Shown here piece after piece: positions 9,088 through 17,513 of a stretch of 64,000 nucleotides of DNA. Position numbers and translations under genes: made by a program. The notes under the pieces are model-generated. The model was not told the DNA's origin and made no database searches. It saw only the letters and a list, made by a program, of their open reading frames with translations. Position 1 is the first letter of the stretch, and each line of letters starts with the position of its first letter. The DNA is from DASXHY01 sp035552155 (lineage in GTDB: Bacteria > Verrucomicrobiota > Verrucomicrobiia > Limisphaerales > DASXHY01), in assembly GCA_035552155.1 (NCBI GenBank), contig DASZLX010000057.1, positions 48,195 through 112,194 on the forward strand. The letters run 5' to 3'.

Positions 9088-10635
9088 TTATTGCAATTGG
9101 GCGCGGTAGAAACGGAGTTTGTTTGGGGCCAGGGTATCGGTGACCTGAAGGGAGCCGGTGGGAATTTGATTTGTGGCGATCGGGATCCAGGTTTGGAAAT
9201 TGGTGGTGGCGGAGACGATGGCATGTGATCCAACAGGGCCGCTCAGGCTCAGGACAAATTGATTATTGAAGGGTCCGAAGTTGCCGTTGGTCGTTATGAA
9301 AGCAAGGGGCGCCACGGCGGCGGAATACTGAAGGGTCGCAATCACGCCGCCGCTGCTGCCGGTTACATAGGCATTGCCATTGATATCGGCGGCGACGCCC
9401 GCGGCGATTCCGCCCCCGTATAAATTTGTCCACAGGGCCTCGCTGTCACTCGCATACTTAACGGTCGCAAATTCATCCGGCCGCAGGCCGCCGAACGAAG
9501 TTCCCGTGACGTAGGCATTGGCGCTGCCATCCACTGCCAAACTTACGGCTTCTCCGCCGCGATTGCCGACACCATTAAAGAAATTTGTCCACTGAGGCAC
9601 GCCGGCGTTGGAATATTTGATGGTCACGTAACCATAAGCTCCCCCCGCGCCAATGGAAGTGCCCGTCACGTAAACATTCTCTGCAGGATCCAACGCCACC
9701 GCTGCGGCTTCGTCGTCACTGTTGCCCGGGCCGTTGTAAATATTCGTCCACACGCCCTGGCCCGAGCCGGAGATTTTGATGGTCGCGTAGTCAAAACTGC
9801 CGGCGATGCCCGGGGCAATGCCGGTGACGTATGTGTTGCCTTCGCTATCCAGGGCCATGGATTGAACCAGATCATCGCCGCTGGAGATGCCGTGAAATTT
9901 ATTGACCCAGAGCAACGTGCCGGCGCTGGAATACTTGACGGTGGCATAATCAAAATTGCTGGCCACGTCCGTGGCGTAACCGGTGACGTAGACGCCGCCG
10001 CTGGTATCGGCCGCGATGGCCTTGACCTGGTCAAAGCCAATGCCCGCGCCGCTGAAAGAGTTGGTCCATAGCAGCACACCGGCAGAGGAAAATTTGACCG
10101 TCTTCCAGGTTGAATTAGTGGAGGAGACAATTGTTTGCCCGGCCACACATATTTCCCCGCTGACATTCACCGCCAGCGCAGTTGCGAAATCGTCGTTACT
10201 TCCTCCGCTATTATAGCGGAGTTGTTGTATCTGCAATCCGCCCGAAGAATATTTAACTATCAGGAAATCGTTGCCGGTTCCCGCGCCCGGCGACGTGCCC
10301 GTGACGTAGACGTTACCACTGGTGTCCACCGTCACGGCGTTGGCGACGTCATTTCCAGCGGCGCCATCCTTTGCCCTCGCCCAGATTATACCGCCGCCGG
10401 GCGAGTATTTGACGGTTATGAAGTCGGAATTGCTCTGCGGATTGATATAATATCCGGTCACAATAGAGTTGCCGTTGGTGTCTACCGCAATAGCGCGGGC
10501 TGAAGTCAGGCCGGGGGCCAGACCGGGCAATTGACTCACTGCATTCGTCCAGAGCGGCGTGCCGTCAGCCGCATGAACGGACAAGGGAAAACAAGTTGTG
10601 AGTGCGATGAATGCGAGAAGCGTTAATTTTTTCAT
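9088..10635 (-). CDS. Secreted SBBP-repeat beta-propeller protein
   Basis: The 515-residue protein has a signal peptide (MKKLTLLAFIALTTCFPLSVHA). About eight repeats follow of the type VDTSGNVYVTGTS...DFLIVKYSSGG, the SBBP (seven-bladed beta-propeller) pattern. The C-terminal 70 residues (SLSGPVGSHAIVSATTNF...RFYRAQLQ) match the tail type of the neighbouring GloVer protein. The two genes are 54 bases apart on the same strand and may form one transcript with this gene first. No catalytic motif was seen, so an extracellular binding or surface-layer role is the most that can be inferred. Confidence 0.82.
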   Translation of the reverse strand: MKKLTLLAFIALTTCFPLSVHAADGTPLWTNAVSQLPGLAPGLTSARAIAVDTNGNSIVTGYYINPQSNSDFITVKYSPGGGIIWARAKDGAAGNDVANAVTVDTSGNVYVTGTSPGAGTGNDFLIVKYSSGGLQIQQLRYNSGGSNDDFATALAVNVSGEICVAGQTIVSSTNSTWKTVKFSSAGVLLWTNSFSGAGIGFDQVKAIAADTSGGVYVTGYATDVASNFDYATVKYSSAGTLLWVNKFHGISSGDDLVQSMALDSEGNTYVTGIAPGIAGSFDYATIKISGSGQGVWTNIYNGPGNSDDEAAAVALDPAENVYVTGTSIGAGGAYGYVTIKYSNAGVPQWTNFFNGVGNRGGEAVSLAVDGSANAYVTGTSFGGLRPDEFATVKYASDSEALWTNLYGGGIAAGVAADINGNAYVTGSSGGVIATLQYSAAVAPLAFITTNGNFGPFNNQFVLSLSGPVGSHAIVSATTNFQTWIPIATNQIPTGSLQVTDTLAPNKLRFYRAQLQ

Positions 10636-10901
10636 GAATTCGTATTTGCCGGCACGGGAATAGTCCGATTTAACGAAATCGAAACCGATTAGTCAAATTT
10701 ATGGTACATTTGAACCAAAGTTCTTTTATCTTATTAAACGTTTTTGCAAGGGGCGCGGCTTTCTCAAGTCCGCCCATTAGCGGAGCGAGAGAAAACATTC
10801 AGGGATTGCCGCAAATCCAGTCCTCAATTGGTCCTGCGTCATTTTCGATTTTTCATGCGCTTGACCTCCTGTGAACCCTCCTTTACGTTGCGGCACTAGA
10901 G

Positions 10902-11555
10902 ATGAAATCTGACATGCAAAACTTTTTGGTTCCCATGGTCGTCGAGCAAACCGGGCGCGGCGAACGGGGTTACGACATTTATTCGCGCCTGCTGGTGGAC
11001 CGCATCGTGTTCCTCGGCACGCCGGTCGATGACATGGTGGCGAATTTGATCATCGCCCAGATGTTGTTCCTCCAGATGAGCGACCCCAAGAAGGACATTC
11101 ATCTTTACATCAATTCGCCCGGTGGCAGCGTTACCGCCGGCCTCGCCATCTACGACACGATGCAATTCCTTACCTGCGATGTGAATACGTATTGCATCGG
11201 CCAGGCGGCAAGCATGGGCGCGGTGCTCCTGTGCGGCGGCACAAAAGGCAAGCGTTACTCGCTGCCGAATGCCAACATCATGATTCACCAGATTCTTGGC
11301 GGGGCTGAGGGACAGGCCACGGATGTCGAAATCCGGGTACGATATATGCTGAAATTGAAGCAACGCCTGAACGGAATCATTTCCAAGCACACGGGCAAAT
11401 CCATCGACCAGGTGGAGAAGGATACGGACCGGGATAATTTCATGACGCCGGATGAGGCGAAGGCCTACGGGTTGGTGGATGAAGTCGTCCAGTCCCGCAA
11501 AGAAATTCCGAATTTAGCTGAACACGCCACGAGTTTGGCCGATAAAAAAGAATGA
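10902..11555 (+). CDS. clpP: ATP-dependent Clp protease proteolytic subunit
   Basis: ClpP is a cytoplasmic serine protease that forms a double-heptamer chamber fed by ClpX or related ATPases. The catalytic triad is visible as S104 (GQAASMGAV), H129 (MIHQILGG) and D178 (DRDNFMTPDEA). The 217-residue length is normal. The ATG at 10902 is used here; ATG at residue 5 (MQNFLVPMVVEQ) is an equally good start. The downstream clpX follows after 45 bases. Trigger factor, which often precedes clpP, is not upstream; a 266-base gap and an unrelated secreted-protein gene are there instead. Confidence 0.96.
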   Translation: MKSDMQNFLVPMVVEQTGRGERGYDIYSRLLVDRIVFLGTPVDDMVANLIIAQMLFLQMSDPKKDIHLYINSPGGSVTAGLAIYDTMQFLTCDVNTYCIGQAASMGAVLLCGGTKGKRYSLPNANIMIHQILGGAEGQATDVEIRVRYMLKLKQRLNGIISKHTGKSIDQVEKDTDRDNFMTPDEAKAYGLVDEVVQSRKEIPNLAEHATSLADKKE

Positions 11556-11600
11556 ATGTTGTAAGCAACTCTGGCCGTAAATCGTAAATCGAAAGATCAC

Positions 11601-12905
11601 TTGGCTCGTCCAACGAACATCACGCTTTGCAGCTTCTGCGGGAAATCGCACGCAGAAGTGAAGAAACTCATCGCCGGCCCCGGCGTTTACATCTGCGACA
11701 ATTGCGTCGTGCTGTGCAAGAACGTCCTCGACAAGGAATTTGCCGCCCAGACCAAGAAGCAGAAGCCGCGCGTGACGGTCCCCAAACCGGCCGAAATAAA
11801 ACGGCAGCTTGATAAGTATTGCATCGGCCAGGAGCATGCCAAGAAGACGCTCTCTGTCGCTGTGCACAATCATTACAAACGCATTCTGCAGGATCTGCCG
11901 GCCAAGGGCGAAACGACCGAGGATGCCGATACCGCCGCCCTGCCCGAGGACCCGCACGCGGAAGTGGAAATTGAAAAGAGCAATATCTTGATGATCGGGC
12001 CGACCGGCTCAGGCAAGACGTTGCTCGCTCGCACGCTCGCGCAAATCCTCGATGTGCCTTTCGCCATCGCGGACGCCACCACGCTGACCGAAGCCGGTTA
12101 CGTGGGCGAGGACGTGGAGAACATTATTTTGCGCCTGCTGCAAAACGCGGACTATGACGTCAAGCGCGCTCAGCGCGGCATCGTTTACATCGACGAAATC
12201 GACAAGATTGCACGCAAGACGGAAAACGTGTCCATCACGCGAGACGTTTCCGGCGAAGGCGTGCAACAGGCGTTGCTGAAAATCCTCGAGGGGACCACCT
12301 GCAACGTGCCGCCGCAGGGCGGACGCAAGCATCCGCAGCAGGAATACATCCGCGTGGATACCTCGGACATTTTGTTCATCTGCGGCGGCGCATTTGTGGG
12401 GCTGGAGCGAATCATCCAGCGGCGGCTCGGTAAAAACGTGATGGGTTTCCGTGCGGTGGAGGAAAATTACAAGACTGCCGCCATCAACCGCGAAAAAATT
12501 CTGCAGTATGTGGAGCCGGAAGATTTGTTGAGCTTCGGCTTCATCCCGGAATTCATCGGCCGCCTGCCGATGGCGACCGTGCTGGCGGAGCTGACCGAGG
12601 AGCAATTGGTTTCCATTCTCACGCAGACGAAGAACGCGCTCACCAAGCAATACGCGAAGCTGATGGCGATGGAAGGCGTGGAGTTGGAATTTACGACCGA
12701 CGCGCTCCGCGAGCTCTCCGCCCAGGCCGTGAAAAAGGGCACCGGCGCGCGCGCGTTGCGCAGCCTGCTCGAAAGGCTGATGCTCGATGTGATGTTCGAT
12801 GTGCCGAGCAGCGACGACATCCTGCACGTGAAAATCACGAAGCCCGCCGTCACTGGCGACGCCAAGCCGATTATTCGTCGCAAGGCGGATCAGAAGGCGG
12901 CGTGA
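11601..12905 (+). CDS. clpX: ATP-dependent Clp protease ATP-binding subunit ClpX
   Basis: ClpX unfolds tagged substrates and threads them into ClpP. The N-terminal zinc-binding domain has the CSFCGKS...CDNCV pattern (residues 10-37). The AAA+ core has Walker A GPTGSGKT, the ClpX signature GYVGEDVENI, Walker B VYIDEIDKIA, and the pore-region RGIVYID/EGTTCNVPPQGG segments. The C-terminal small domain ends near residue 420. The length of 434 residues is normal. The start codon is TTG at 11601-11603, chosen because it gives the conserved MARPTN-type lead-in to the zinc finger and no ATG lies nearby; this may keep translation low relative to clpP. Confidence 0.96.
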   Translation: MARPTNITLCSFCGKSHAEVKKLIAGPGVYICDNCVVLCKNVLDKEFAAQTKKQKPRVTVPKPAEIKRQLDKYCIGQEHAKKTLSVAVHNHYKRILQDLPAKGETTEDADTAALPEDPHAEVEIEKSNILMIGPTGSGKTLLARTLAQILDVPFAIADATTLTEAGYVGEDVENIILRLLQNADYDVKRAQRGIVYIDEIDKIARKTENVSITRDVSGEGVQQALLKILEGTTCNVPPQGGRKHPQQEYIRVDTSDILFICGGAFVGLERIIQRRLGKNVMGFRAVEENYKTAAINREKILQYVEPEDLLSFGFIPEFIGRLPMATVLAELTEEQLVSILTQTKNALTKQYAKLMAMEGVELEFTTDALRELSAQAVKKGTGARALRSLLERLMLDVMFDVPSSDDILHVKITKPAVTGDAKPIIRRKADQKAA

Positions 12906-12977
12906 GGCATTTTTAGGAGGGACGAGTTCCACGAGTCCCTGAAGATTTTAAGGATTTGAATAGGGCCTGCCCGAAGC

Positions 12978-13415
12978 TCAAACCCCGATATCCTCATTCC
13001 AAAGTTCCGGCCGCGTCTTGATGAAATCGCGCATCAATTGAATGCACGCCGGGTCTTGCAGTACCTCTAATTTCACGCCTTGCGAGCGCACGTATTCTTC
13101 CGGCCCCTGGAAGGTCACATTTTCACCGATGACAATGCGCGGAATTTTGTAGAGTAACGCGGCGCCGCTGCACATCGGGCAGGGTGAAAGGGTCGAGTAG
13201 AGCGTGCAACGCTGGTAGACGGAAGCTTTGAGGCGTCCGGCATTTTCCAGGCAATTCATTTCCGCATGATGAATCACGCTGCCATGTTGCACGCGCTGAT
13301 TATGGCCGTGTCCGATGATTTTGCCATCGCACACGAGCACGGAACCGATGGGGATGCCGCCGGTCGCCAGGCCCTTTTTCGCCTCGTCAATCGCGGCTTC
13401 GAGAAATGAATCCAT
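12978..13415 (-). CDS. Cytosine deaminase-like protein (yeast Fcy1-type nucleoside deaminase fold)
   Basis: This 145-residue zinc-dependent deaminase has the HAE motif (zinc His and proton-shuttle Glu) and the PCPMC zinc cysteines (SPCPMCSGA). From memory, the layout follows yeast cytosine deaminase closely along the whole length: GGIPIGSVLV, GHGHNQR, TLYSTLSPCPMC, IPRIVIGENV, and the ending TRPELWNEDIG, which parallels RPQDWFEDIG in the yeast enzyme. Conversion of cytosine to uracil is therefore the best guess, although bacteria more often use the unrelated amidohydrolase CodA. Guanine or tRNA adenosine deaminase roles are less likely. It is a single gene, convergent with clpX. Confidence 0.78.
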   Translation of the reverse strand: MDSFLEAAIDEAKKGLATGGIPIGSVLVCDGKIIGHGHNQRVQHGSVIHHAEMNCLENAGRLKASVYQRCTLYSTLSPCPMCSGAALLYKIPRIVIGENVTFQGPEEYVRSQGVKLEVLQDPACIQLMRDFIKTRPELWNEDIGV

Positions 13416-13647
13416 TCCTGCTTCTAGCGCGTGCGCCGCTGGAGTTCAAGCTTTAGCTGGCGCCTATGGAAACGAGCCAACAGAGACCCAGTGTGTAGAG
13501 ATAAGTGCTTTTATTCCTTTGCCCGTTATTCTCCCGTCCCCTCGGATATTTTTTGCCGCCGTGAAAAAAAGTTTAACCTAATTGTCCCTATTCGCCGTTC
13601 GTTGTATCTATGAAGACGCGACAAACATTTATCAAAAAGGCAAAAAT

Positions 13648-14037
13648 ATGAGCAAAACAACGAAAAAGATGCCGGCGAACATTGTCTGGTTCAATGTCCC
13701 GGCGGACGATATCAAACGCGCGCAGAAATTTTACAGCGGCTTGTTCGGCTGGAAAATAAAACCGTTTCGCGGAATGAAGGACTTCATGGAAATCGACACG
13801 GGCGGCCCGGATGCCAGCCCGAACGGCGGATTGACCGAGCGCAAAGCCGGCGAGCAATCCATCCTTAACTACGTGAGCGTGGATTCCGTGGATAAATTCG
13901 CCGCTAAAATCGAGAAGTTGGGCGGCAAAATCTGCGTGCCCAAAACCGCGGTGCCGCAAATGGGTTATTTCGCAATTTGCCAGGACACGGAAAACAACGG
14001 ATTCGGCCTATGGGAAACCAATGGGGATGCAAAATAA
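13648..14037 (+). CDS. VOC-family (glyoxalase/bleomycin resistance-like) protein
   Basis: The 129-residue protein has the beta-alpha-beta-beta-beta VOC pattern seen in small stand-alone members: IVWFNVPADDIKRAQKFYSGLFGW, then GGLTERKAGEQS, then YVSVDSVDKFAAKIEKLGG and a final GYFAICQDTENNGFGLWE. The last segment supplies the usual terminal metal-site Glu. The ATG at 13648 is chosen because AAAAGG lies seven bases upstream; the frame is open further upstream but without a good start. The substrate is unknown. It heads a run of three small genes with two YCII-type proteins. Confidence 0.85.
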   Translation: MSKTTKKMPANIVWFNVPADDIKRAQKFYSGLFGWKIKPFRGMKDFMEIDTGGPDASPNGGLTERKAGEQSILNYVSVDSVDKFAAKIEKLGGKICVPKTAVPQMGYFAICQDTENNGFGLWETNGDAK

Positions 14038-14112
14038 TTGTCCTGCCCACTCGAATTCGTTCGTCGTATAATTGAAACAAGCACAACCAAGACACAGGAA
14101 CAAAAGAATATT

Positions 14113-14523
14113 ATGAATGCAAAAAGTGAATACATGATGCTGTTTACCAGCAGCGAGTGGTATAACGAAGTTTCCCCCGCGGAAGCCAAAAAAATCTCTG
14201 AACAGGCCAAGGCGTGGTTTGAAGGATTGATGGAGAAAGGATGCGTGAAGGGTGGCCACGGATTGGGCCGCTCCGGCACGCGGGTGACGGCGAAGACCGG
14301 GCGCGTCATTTCGGACGGCCCGTATCCCGAATCCAAGGAAGCTGTGGGCGGGTATATGATTGTGGAAGCGGAGAGCCTTGAAGAGGCCATCGCCATGGCA
14401 AAAACCAATCCCACTATTGCGCACGGAACCACCGTTGACGTCCGCCCCGCCTTCCAAGGCGAGGAGAATTGCCCATTGTATCGCCGGGCGCGCATGGCCG
14501 ACATGGAGCCGGCGGCGGTTTGA
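14113..14523 (+). CDS. YCII/DGPF-family protein (first of tandem pair)
   Basis: This 136-residue protein has the YCII-related ferredoxin-like fold pattern: YMMLFTSSEWYNEVSP at the start, the central DGPYPESKEAVGGYMIVEA motif, and a final LEEAIAMAKTNPT...VDVRP segment. The DGP(F/Y)xE(S/T)KE motif is the namesake of the DGPF family, often encoded next to ECF42-type sigma factors. No sigma factor is present here. The ATG at 14113 is used; upstream in-frame codons back to 14038 have no clear start signal. It is followed by a diverged paralog 41 bases later. Confidence 0.8.
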   Translation: MNAKSEYMMLFTSSEWYNEVSPAEAKKISEQAKAWFEGLMEKGCVKGGHGLGRSGTRVTAKTGRVISDGPYPESKEAVGGYMIVEAESLEEAIAMAKTNPTIAHGTTVDVRPAFQGEENCPLYRRARMADMEPAAV

Positions 14524-14564
14524 GAGATGCTTTCAATTCAATGTCACAATCTAATCAAAAAATT

Positions 14565-14969
14565 ATGAGCGCACCGACACAACAAGGATACATGCTGATC
14601 TTTCGCGGCACGGACTGGTACAAAGGTCTTTCGTCCGAGGAAATGCAGCAGGTCAGCGACAAATGGATGGCCTGGTTCAAGGGACTGATGGCCTCCGGCA
14701 AGGCCGTGGCCGGCAATCCGCTGGAGCGCGAGGGGAAAATCATCGGCAAAAATGGGCGCGTCGTTTCGGACGGCCCTTTTGTCGAATCGAAGGAAACCAT
14801 CGGCGGTTATTTCCTGCTCAAAGTGCCCTCGCTCGACGATGCCGTCGTGATCGCGCAAGACTGTCCGGGGCTGGCGTACGGGATCCGCGTAGAAGTGCGG
14901 CCGGTCGCGGGTGAATGCCCGCTGGTGACGCAGTTGCGCGATGAGGCGCAATTGGCGCAGCCCGCTTAA
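14565..14969 (+). CDS. YCII/DGPF-family protein (second of tandem pair)
   Basis: The 134-residue protein is a paralog of the preceding gene: YMLIFRGTDWYKGLSSEEMQ, the DGPFVESKETIGGYFLLKV core, and the C-terminal LDDAVVIAQDCPG...VEVRPV. The start at 14565 mirrors the first paralog, where an ATT-ATG context also leads into the fold; an in-frame ATG at 14541 would add eight residues (MSQSNQKI). Function is unknown. YCII-type proteins are thought to be small enzymes or binding proteins using a conserved His-Asp pair. Confidence 0.78.
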   Translation: MSAPTQQGYMLIFRGTDWYKGLSSEEMQQVSDKWMAWFKGLMASGKAVAGNPLEREGKIIGKNGRVVSDGPFVESKETIGGYFLLKVPSLDDAVVIAQDCPGLAYGIRVEVRPVAGECPLVTQLRDEAQLAQPA

Positions 14970-14977
14970 ATCACGTG

Positions 14978-15000
14978 AGCCTGGGAGTGCCAGCGTCCAC
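14978..15000. repeat. Partial copy of the ctgggag dispersed repeat
   Basis: Just after the second YCII stop codon the sequence gcctgggagtgccagcgtcc matches the first arm of the palindromic repeats at 39624-39688 (inside purL) and 59449-59491 with a few mismatches. Only one arm is clear here. I treat it as a degenerate member of the same dispersed family. Confidence 0.4.
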
Positions 15001-15029
15001 CCAGGTCTGAAGCTGGCCTCTCAGGGGTT

Positions 15030-15055
15030 GCCACAGAGGCACAGAGAACACTGAG
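15030..15055. repeat. cacagag-type dispersed repeat
   Basis: The segment gccacagaggcacagagaac followed by actgag is a run of CACAGAG units. A related copy forms a hairpin between purS and purQ (41133-41183). Repeats of this wording occur between genes in several bacterial phyla; here the copy lies in the 294-base spacer between the YCII pair and the small lipoprotein gene. The rest of that spacer shows no gene. Confidence 0.45.
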
Positions 15056-15263
15056 ATTGACGGCCTTCGACCCGGGCGGTTAATGGGCCTCTGCGTTTGC
15101 CTGGAGCAGCAGGGGCCTGAACGAACCTCTTCCGACGCACGCGAGCAGTGTGCCTTTGCTCCTCGGGCTGTATTCTATTTTTCATTCTGGGGAAGTCAGC
15201 CCATTGAGGGCGTGTTCGGTCAGGCGAGATTGTTGACGAACAAACAGTCAACTGAAAGGACAC

Positions 15264-15464
15264 ATGAAAAAACTAATGCTCGTTCTGGCAGCGGCCAGCC
15301 TTCTGGCGGGTTGCGCCAGTGATCGTGACACCGGTGGCACTTCGGACCAAAATCAAATCAATTCCGGCTCCGGTTCGTCCTTCACGCCCAAGCAGGGCGC
15401 AGGATCGGGGAACACCTACGATGCCACCAACATGACGACAAACCCGGAACAGGGACAGCCGTAA
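15264..15464 (+). CDS. Small putative lipoprotein
   Basis: The 66-residue product has a lipoprotein signal peptide (MKKLMLVLAAASLLAGC) with lipobox LLAGC, so Cys17 would be lipidated. The mature part is about 50 residues, polar and rich in Ser, Gly, Asn and Gln, without recognisable domain. A strong ribosome-binding site (AAAGGA) lies a few bases before the ATG. The +2 Ala position in the mature protein fits outer-membrane sorting. Function is unknown. Confidence 0.75.
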   Translation: MKKLMLVLAAASLLAGCASDRDTGGTSDQNQINSGSGSSFTPKQGAGSGNTYDATNMTTNPEQGQP

Positions 15465-15499
15465 GGGACGCAGTCCTCGATGATACAAGCAGCGCTCGT

Positions 15500-15548
15500 G
15501 TAAGGAGACTCCCGGCTTTCTGCGGGGAACAAAATGGAGTCTCCTTAC
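15500..15548. repeat. Perfect 12-bp inverted repeat
   Basis: gtaaggagactc (15500-15511) is repeated exactly in inverted form as gagtctccttac (15537-15548) around a 25-base loop. It follows the lipoprotein gene by 35 bases. There is no T-run after either arm, so a classical intrinsic terminator is doubtful; a REP-like element or a rho-independent structure without U-tract are alternatives. Confidence 0.55.
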
Positions 15549-15637
15549 GTTGGTTGCCACCGACCTCATTTCCCAGCTGCCGCTAAAGGCGGAGAGTTAC
15601 CTAGTTAAACGGTTTAAACGCGAGGAACCGGGCCAGC

Positions 15638-15663
15638 AAAAAAGCGCCCGAGATTCGGGCGCT
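15638..15663 (-). terminator. Intrinsic terminator of the DUF3185-like gene
   Basis: Read on the minus strand, the stem agcgcccga/tcgggcgct with a three-base loop is followed at once by a run of T. It begins 33 bases after the stop codon of the minus-strand gene at 15696-15902. The GC-rich nine-pair stem and U-tract make this the clearest intrinsic terminator in the window. Confidence 0.85.
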
Positions 15664-15695
15664 GAACCAGCCTAAACTAACGCTGTTGCCAGCGA

Positions 15696-15902
15696 TCAGC
15701 CGCGACGGCGACCGCTCACAGCCACGCCGATGCCGGCAATGACTGCCACAGCGCCGCCAATGATCAACCACATCGAATGGTTGGTGGGATTGCCGGTGAA
15801 CGTGCGCGAGACGTCGGAGCTGAACGAATGTGATGCGTTGAAGCCAAAGACGAGCAGCACGATTCCGAGCGCGAGTATTGCCAAACCTACAATGTTATTC
15901 AT
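15696..15902 (-). CDS. DUF3185-type small membrane protein
   Basis: The 68-residue product has two hydrophobic segments: NNIVGLAILALGIVLLVFGF near the N-terminus and WLIIGGAVAVIAGIGVAVSG near the C-terminus. A polar stretch between them contains SFSSDVSRTFTGNPTNHS. This arrangement is that of the DUF3185 family of tiny inner-membrane proteins. The ATG at 15902 is preferred over an upstream in-frame ATG at 15965 because AAGGAAA lies seven bases before it. Function is unknown. It has its own terminator and appears monocistronic. Confidence 0.75.
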   Translation of the reverse strand: MNNIVGLAILALGIVLLVFGFNASHSFSSDVSRTFTGNPTNHSMWLIIGGAVAVIAGIGVAVSGRRRG

Positions 15903-16034
15903 GGTATTTCCTTTTCGTTTATTGTTGCTCAAAGCGGCACCGCAAAGAATGGGGAGTTTCCCCAAGTGGGCTTTCGTGATGTCCCCACCGTCTGGTCCTA
16001 ATTCGCATTGGGCCGTAGCGAATTGTTAGATCTT

Positions 16035-16349
16035 TCATCCAGTAAAATCCCCTTCAATGTTTCCTGACTTAGCGTCGAAGTTTTTCAAGAACGCGGCTCT
16101 GATTCTGTCCCGAGTTGAATCGTAATCCCAGCCGTATTCTTTCATCATTCCATTCGCGATGTGTTTCGTAAGGTCGCCTAATAACTCGCCCCAAGCGTCC
16201 CGCTCGTCTACTTCCGCCCCCTCCCAACCGTGCCACATACCCAGGAGCATGGAGACGTGCAACTGATTATGGGCGAGCCAGACCCGAACCATTTCAGTGG
16301 CATTCTCATCTCCGGCAATCTCGGGAGGTTGAACAAGTTCGCGTTTCAT
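16035..16349 (-). CDS. Conserved hypothetical protein (DUF5076-like)
   Basis: The 104-residue soluble protein contains ATEMVRVWLAHNQLHVSMLLG and WGELLGDLTKHIANGM segments. From memory these resemble the DUF5076 family, whose function is not known. No signal peptide or catalytic motif is visible. It lies upstream of the DUF3185-like gene on the same strand, with a gap of over 130 bases, and downstream of a sensor kinase gene with an 87-base gap. Shared transcription with the kinase is possible but not shown. Confidence 0.6.
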   Translation of the reverse strand: MKRELVQPPEIAGDENATEMVRVWLAHNQLHVSMLLGMWHGWEGAEVDERDAWGELLGDLTKHIANGMMKEYGWDYDSTRDRIRAAFLKNFDAKSGNIEGDFTG

Positions 16350-16436
16350 AAGATATGCAACAAACAGTGATGATCTCCAATATTTGAAGTCTCTATCCGC
16401 TCAATTCCGGCTGCCCAAAACCGATTGCCGACATCG

Positions 16437-17513
16437 CTACCCCTTCATCGGCAGCAGAATAGTGAAAGTCGTTCCCTCCCCCGGCTGGCTTTCCACGTGG
16501 ATGCTGCCATTGTGCTCTTCGATAATCCGGCGCGTGACGGCGAGGCCGAGGCCGGTGCCGTTTTGTTTGGTCGTGAAAAACGGCTCGAACAGCCGCGCCA
16601 TGTTTTCGGAAGTGATGCCCCCGCCCGTGTCGGCGATTTGAACCCGCATCCAGCGTGGCGGCTCGCCTTCGTGCAACTGGCCGTCATCGGCGGTTGTCAA
16701 CGTGGTCGTGACGGTCAACGCGCCGGCGCCGCTGATGGCTTCCACCGCGTTCAGCAGTAGATTCACGAAAACCTGTTCCAGTTGGTGGTTGTCCCCATGC
16801 AACACGTCCTTTTCCGCTTGGAACTTGCTATCGAATGTAATCAGCCGGCTTTCGACGCGATGCCGGGCCAGGAGCAGCGAGCGTTCGAGGATTTTGTGAA
16901 CGGATACGGGTGCGAGGACAGGCTGCGCCGGCACCGCGAATTTCAATATCTGGCTCACCATCGAAACCATGCGGTCCATTTCGTGAGTGACGATTTCAGC
17001 GAGTTCGGCCTCCTTGTTTTTTTCCAGCAACAGGTCGACGAAAGTTTTTATGGCCACCATCGCGTTTCTAATTTCGTGCGCCATGCCGGCGGAAAGGGTG
17101 CCCGCGCTGGCGAGCCGGTCGAGCCGTCGCAGGCTGTTTTCAAGCTTTCGCGTGGAGGTAAAATCCTTCAGTAGAATCATGAGCTTGCCGCTCTTGCCTT
17201 GCGCGGCGGGCATGACGCTGACGGAAATGGATGACGGACGGCCCGGGTCCGGTTCCAAGACGATTTTCCGATCGGTAATCGCCCCGCCGGAAATTTGGGT
17301 CTCGTGAATCAGCGCCTGCAGCGTGGCAGGGAGCCGGGTGACCGGGAGCGATTTTTCGCCGCCGGCAAGGCGCAAGATTTTTTCTGCTTCGGGACTGATG
17401 AAATTTACGGTTCCTTCGGCATCGAGTGAGAGGACACCGCAGGTCCAGGAAGCTTGCAATAAATCTTCAAAATTCAACCCTGGCCGCCCAAAGTTGGAAC
17501 TCGAGTGCGCCAT
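16437..17513 (-). CDS. PAS-domain sensor histidine kinase (NtrB-like)
   Basis: The 358-residue soluble kinase has a PAS domain (about residues 15-120; CGVLSLDAEGTVNFIS, then MILLKDFTSTRKLE), HisKA with H146 in AHEIRNAMVAIKTF, and a complete HATPase domain: N-box VNLLLNAVEAI, G1 DTGGGIT and G2 GTGLGLAVT. The layout is that of NtrB/AtoS-like kinases, which usually pair with a sigma-54 activator. No response regulator is adjacent. The H-box wording is very close to that of the degenerate kinase at 25757-27043 (SHHIRNSLVAVKTF), suggesting a shared subfamily. It is transcribed divergently from the hydrolase gene at 17822. Confidence 0.88.
   Translation of the reverse strand: MAHSSSNFGRPGLNFEDLLQASWTCGVLSLDAEGTVNFISPEAEKILRLAGGEKSLPVTRLPATLQALIHETQISGGAITDRKIVLEPDPGRPSSISVSVMPAAQGKSGKLMILLKDFTSTRKLENSLRRLDRLASAGTLSAGMAHEIRNAMVAIKTFVDLLLEKNKEAELAEIVTHEMDRMVSMVSQILKFAVPAQPVLAPVSVHKILERSLLLARHRVESRLITFDSKFQAEKDVLHGDNHQLEQVFVNLLLNAVEAISGAGALTVTTTLTTADDGQLHEGEPPRWMRVQIADTGGGITSENMARLFEPFFTTKQNGTGLGLAVTRRIIEEHNGSIHVESQPGEGTTFTILLPMKG

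Noticed and set aside
12918..12940. Hairpin agggac/gtccct after clpX as terminator
   Set aside because: The arms are only six bases, the loop is long and no T-run follows directly, so it was not called as a terminator.
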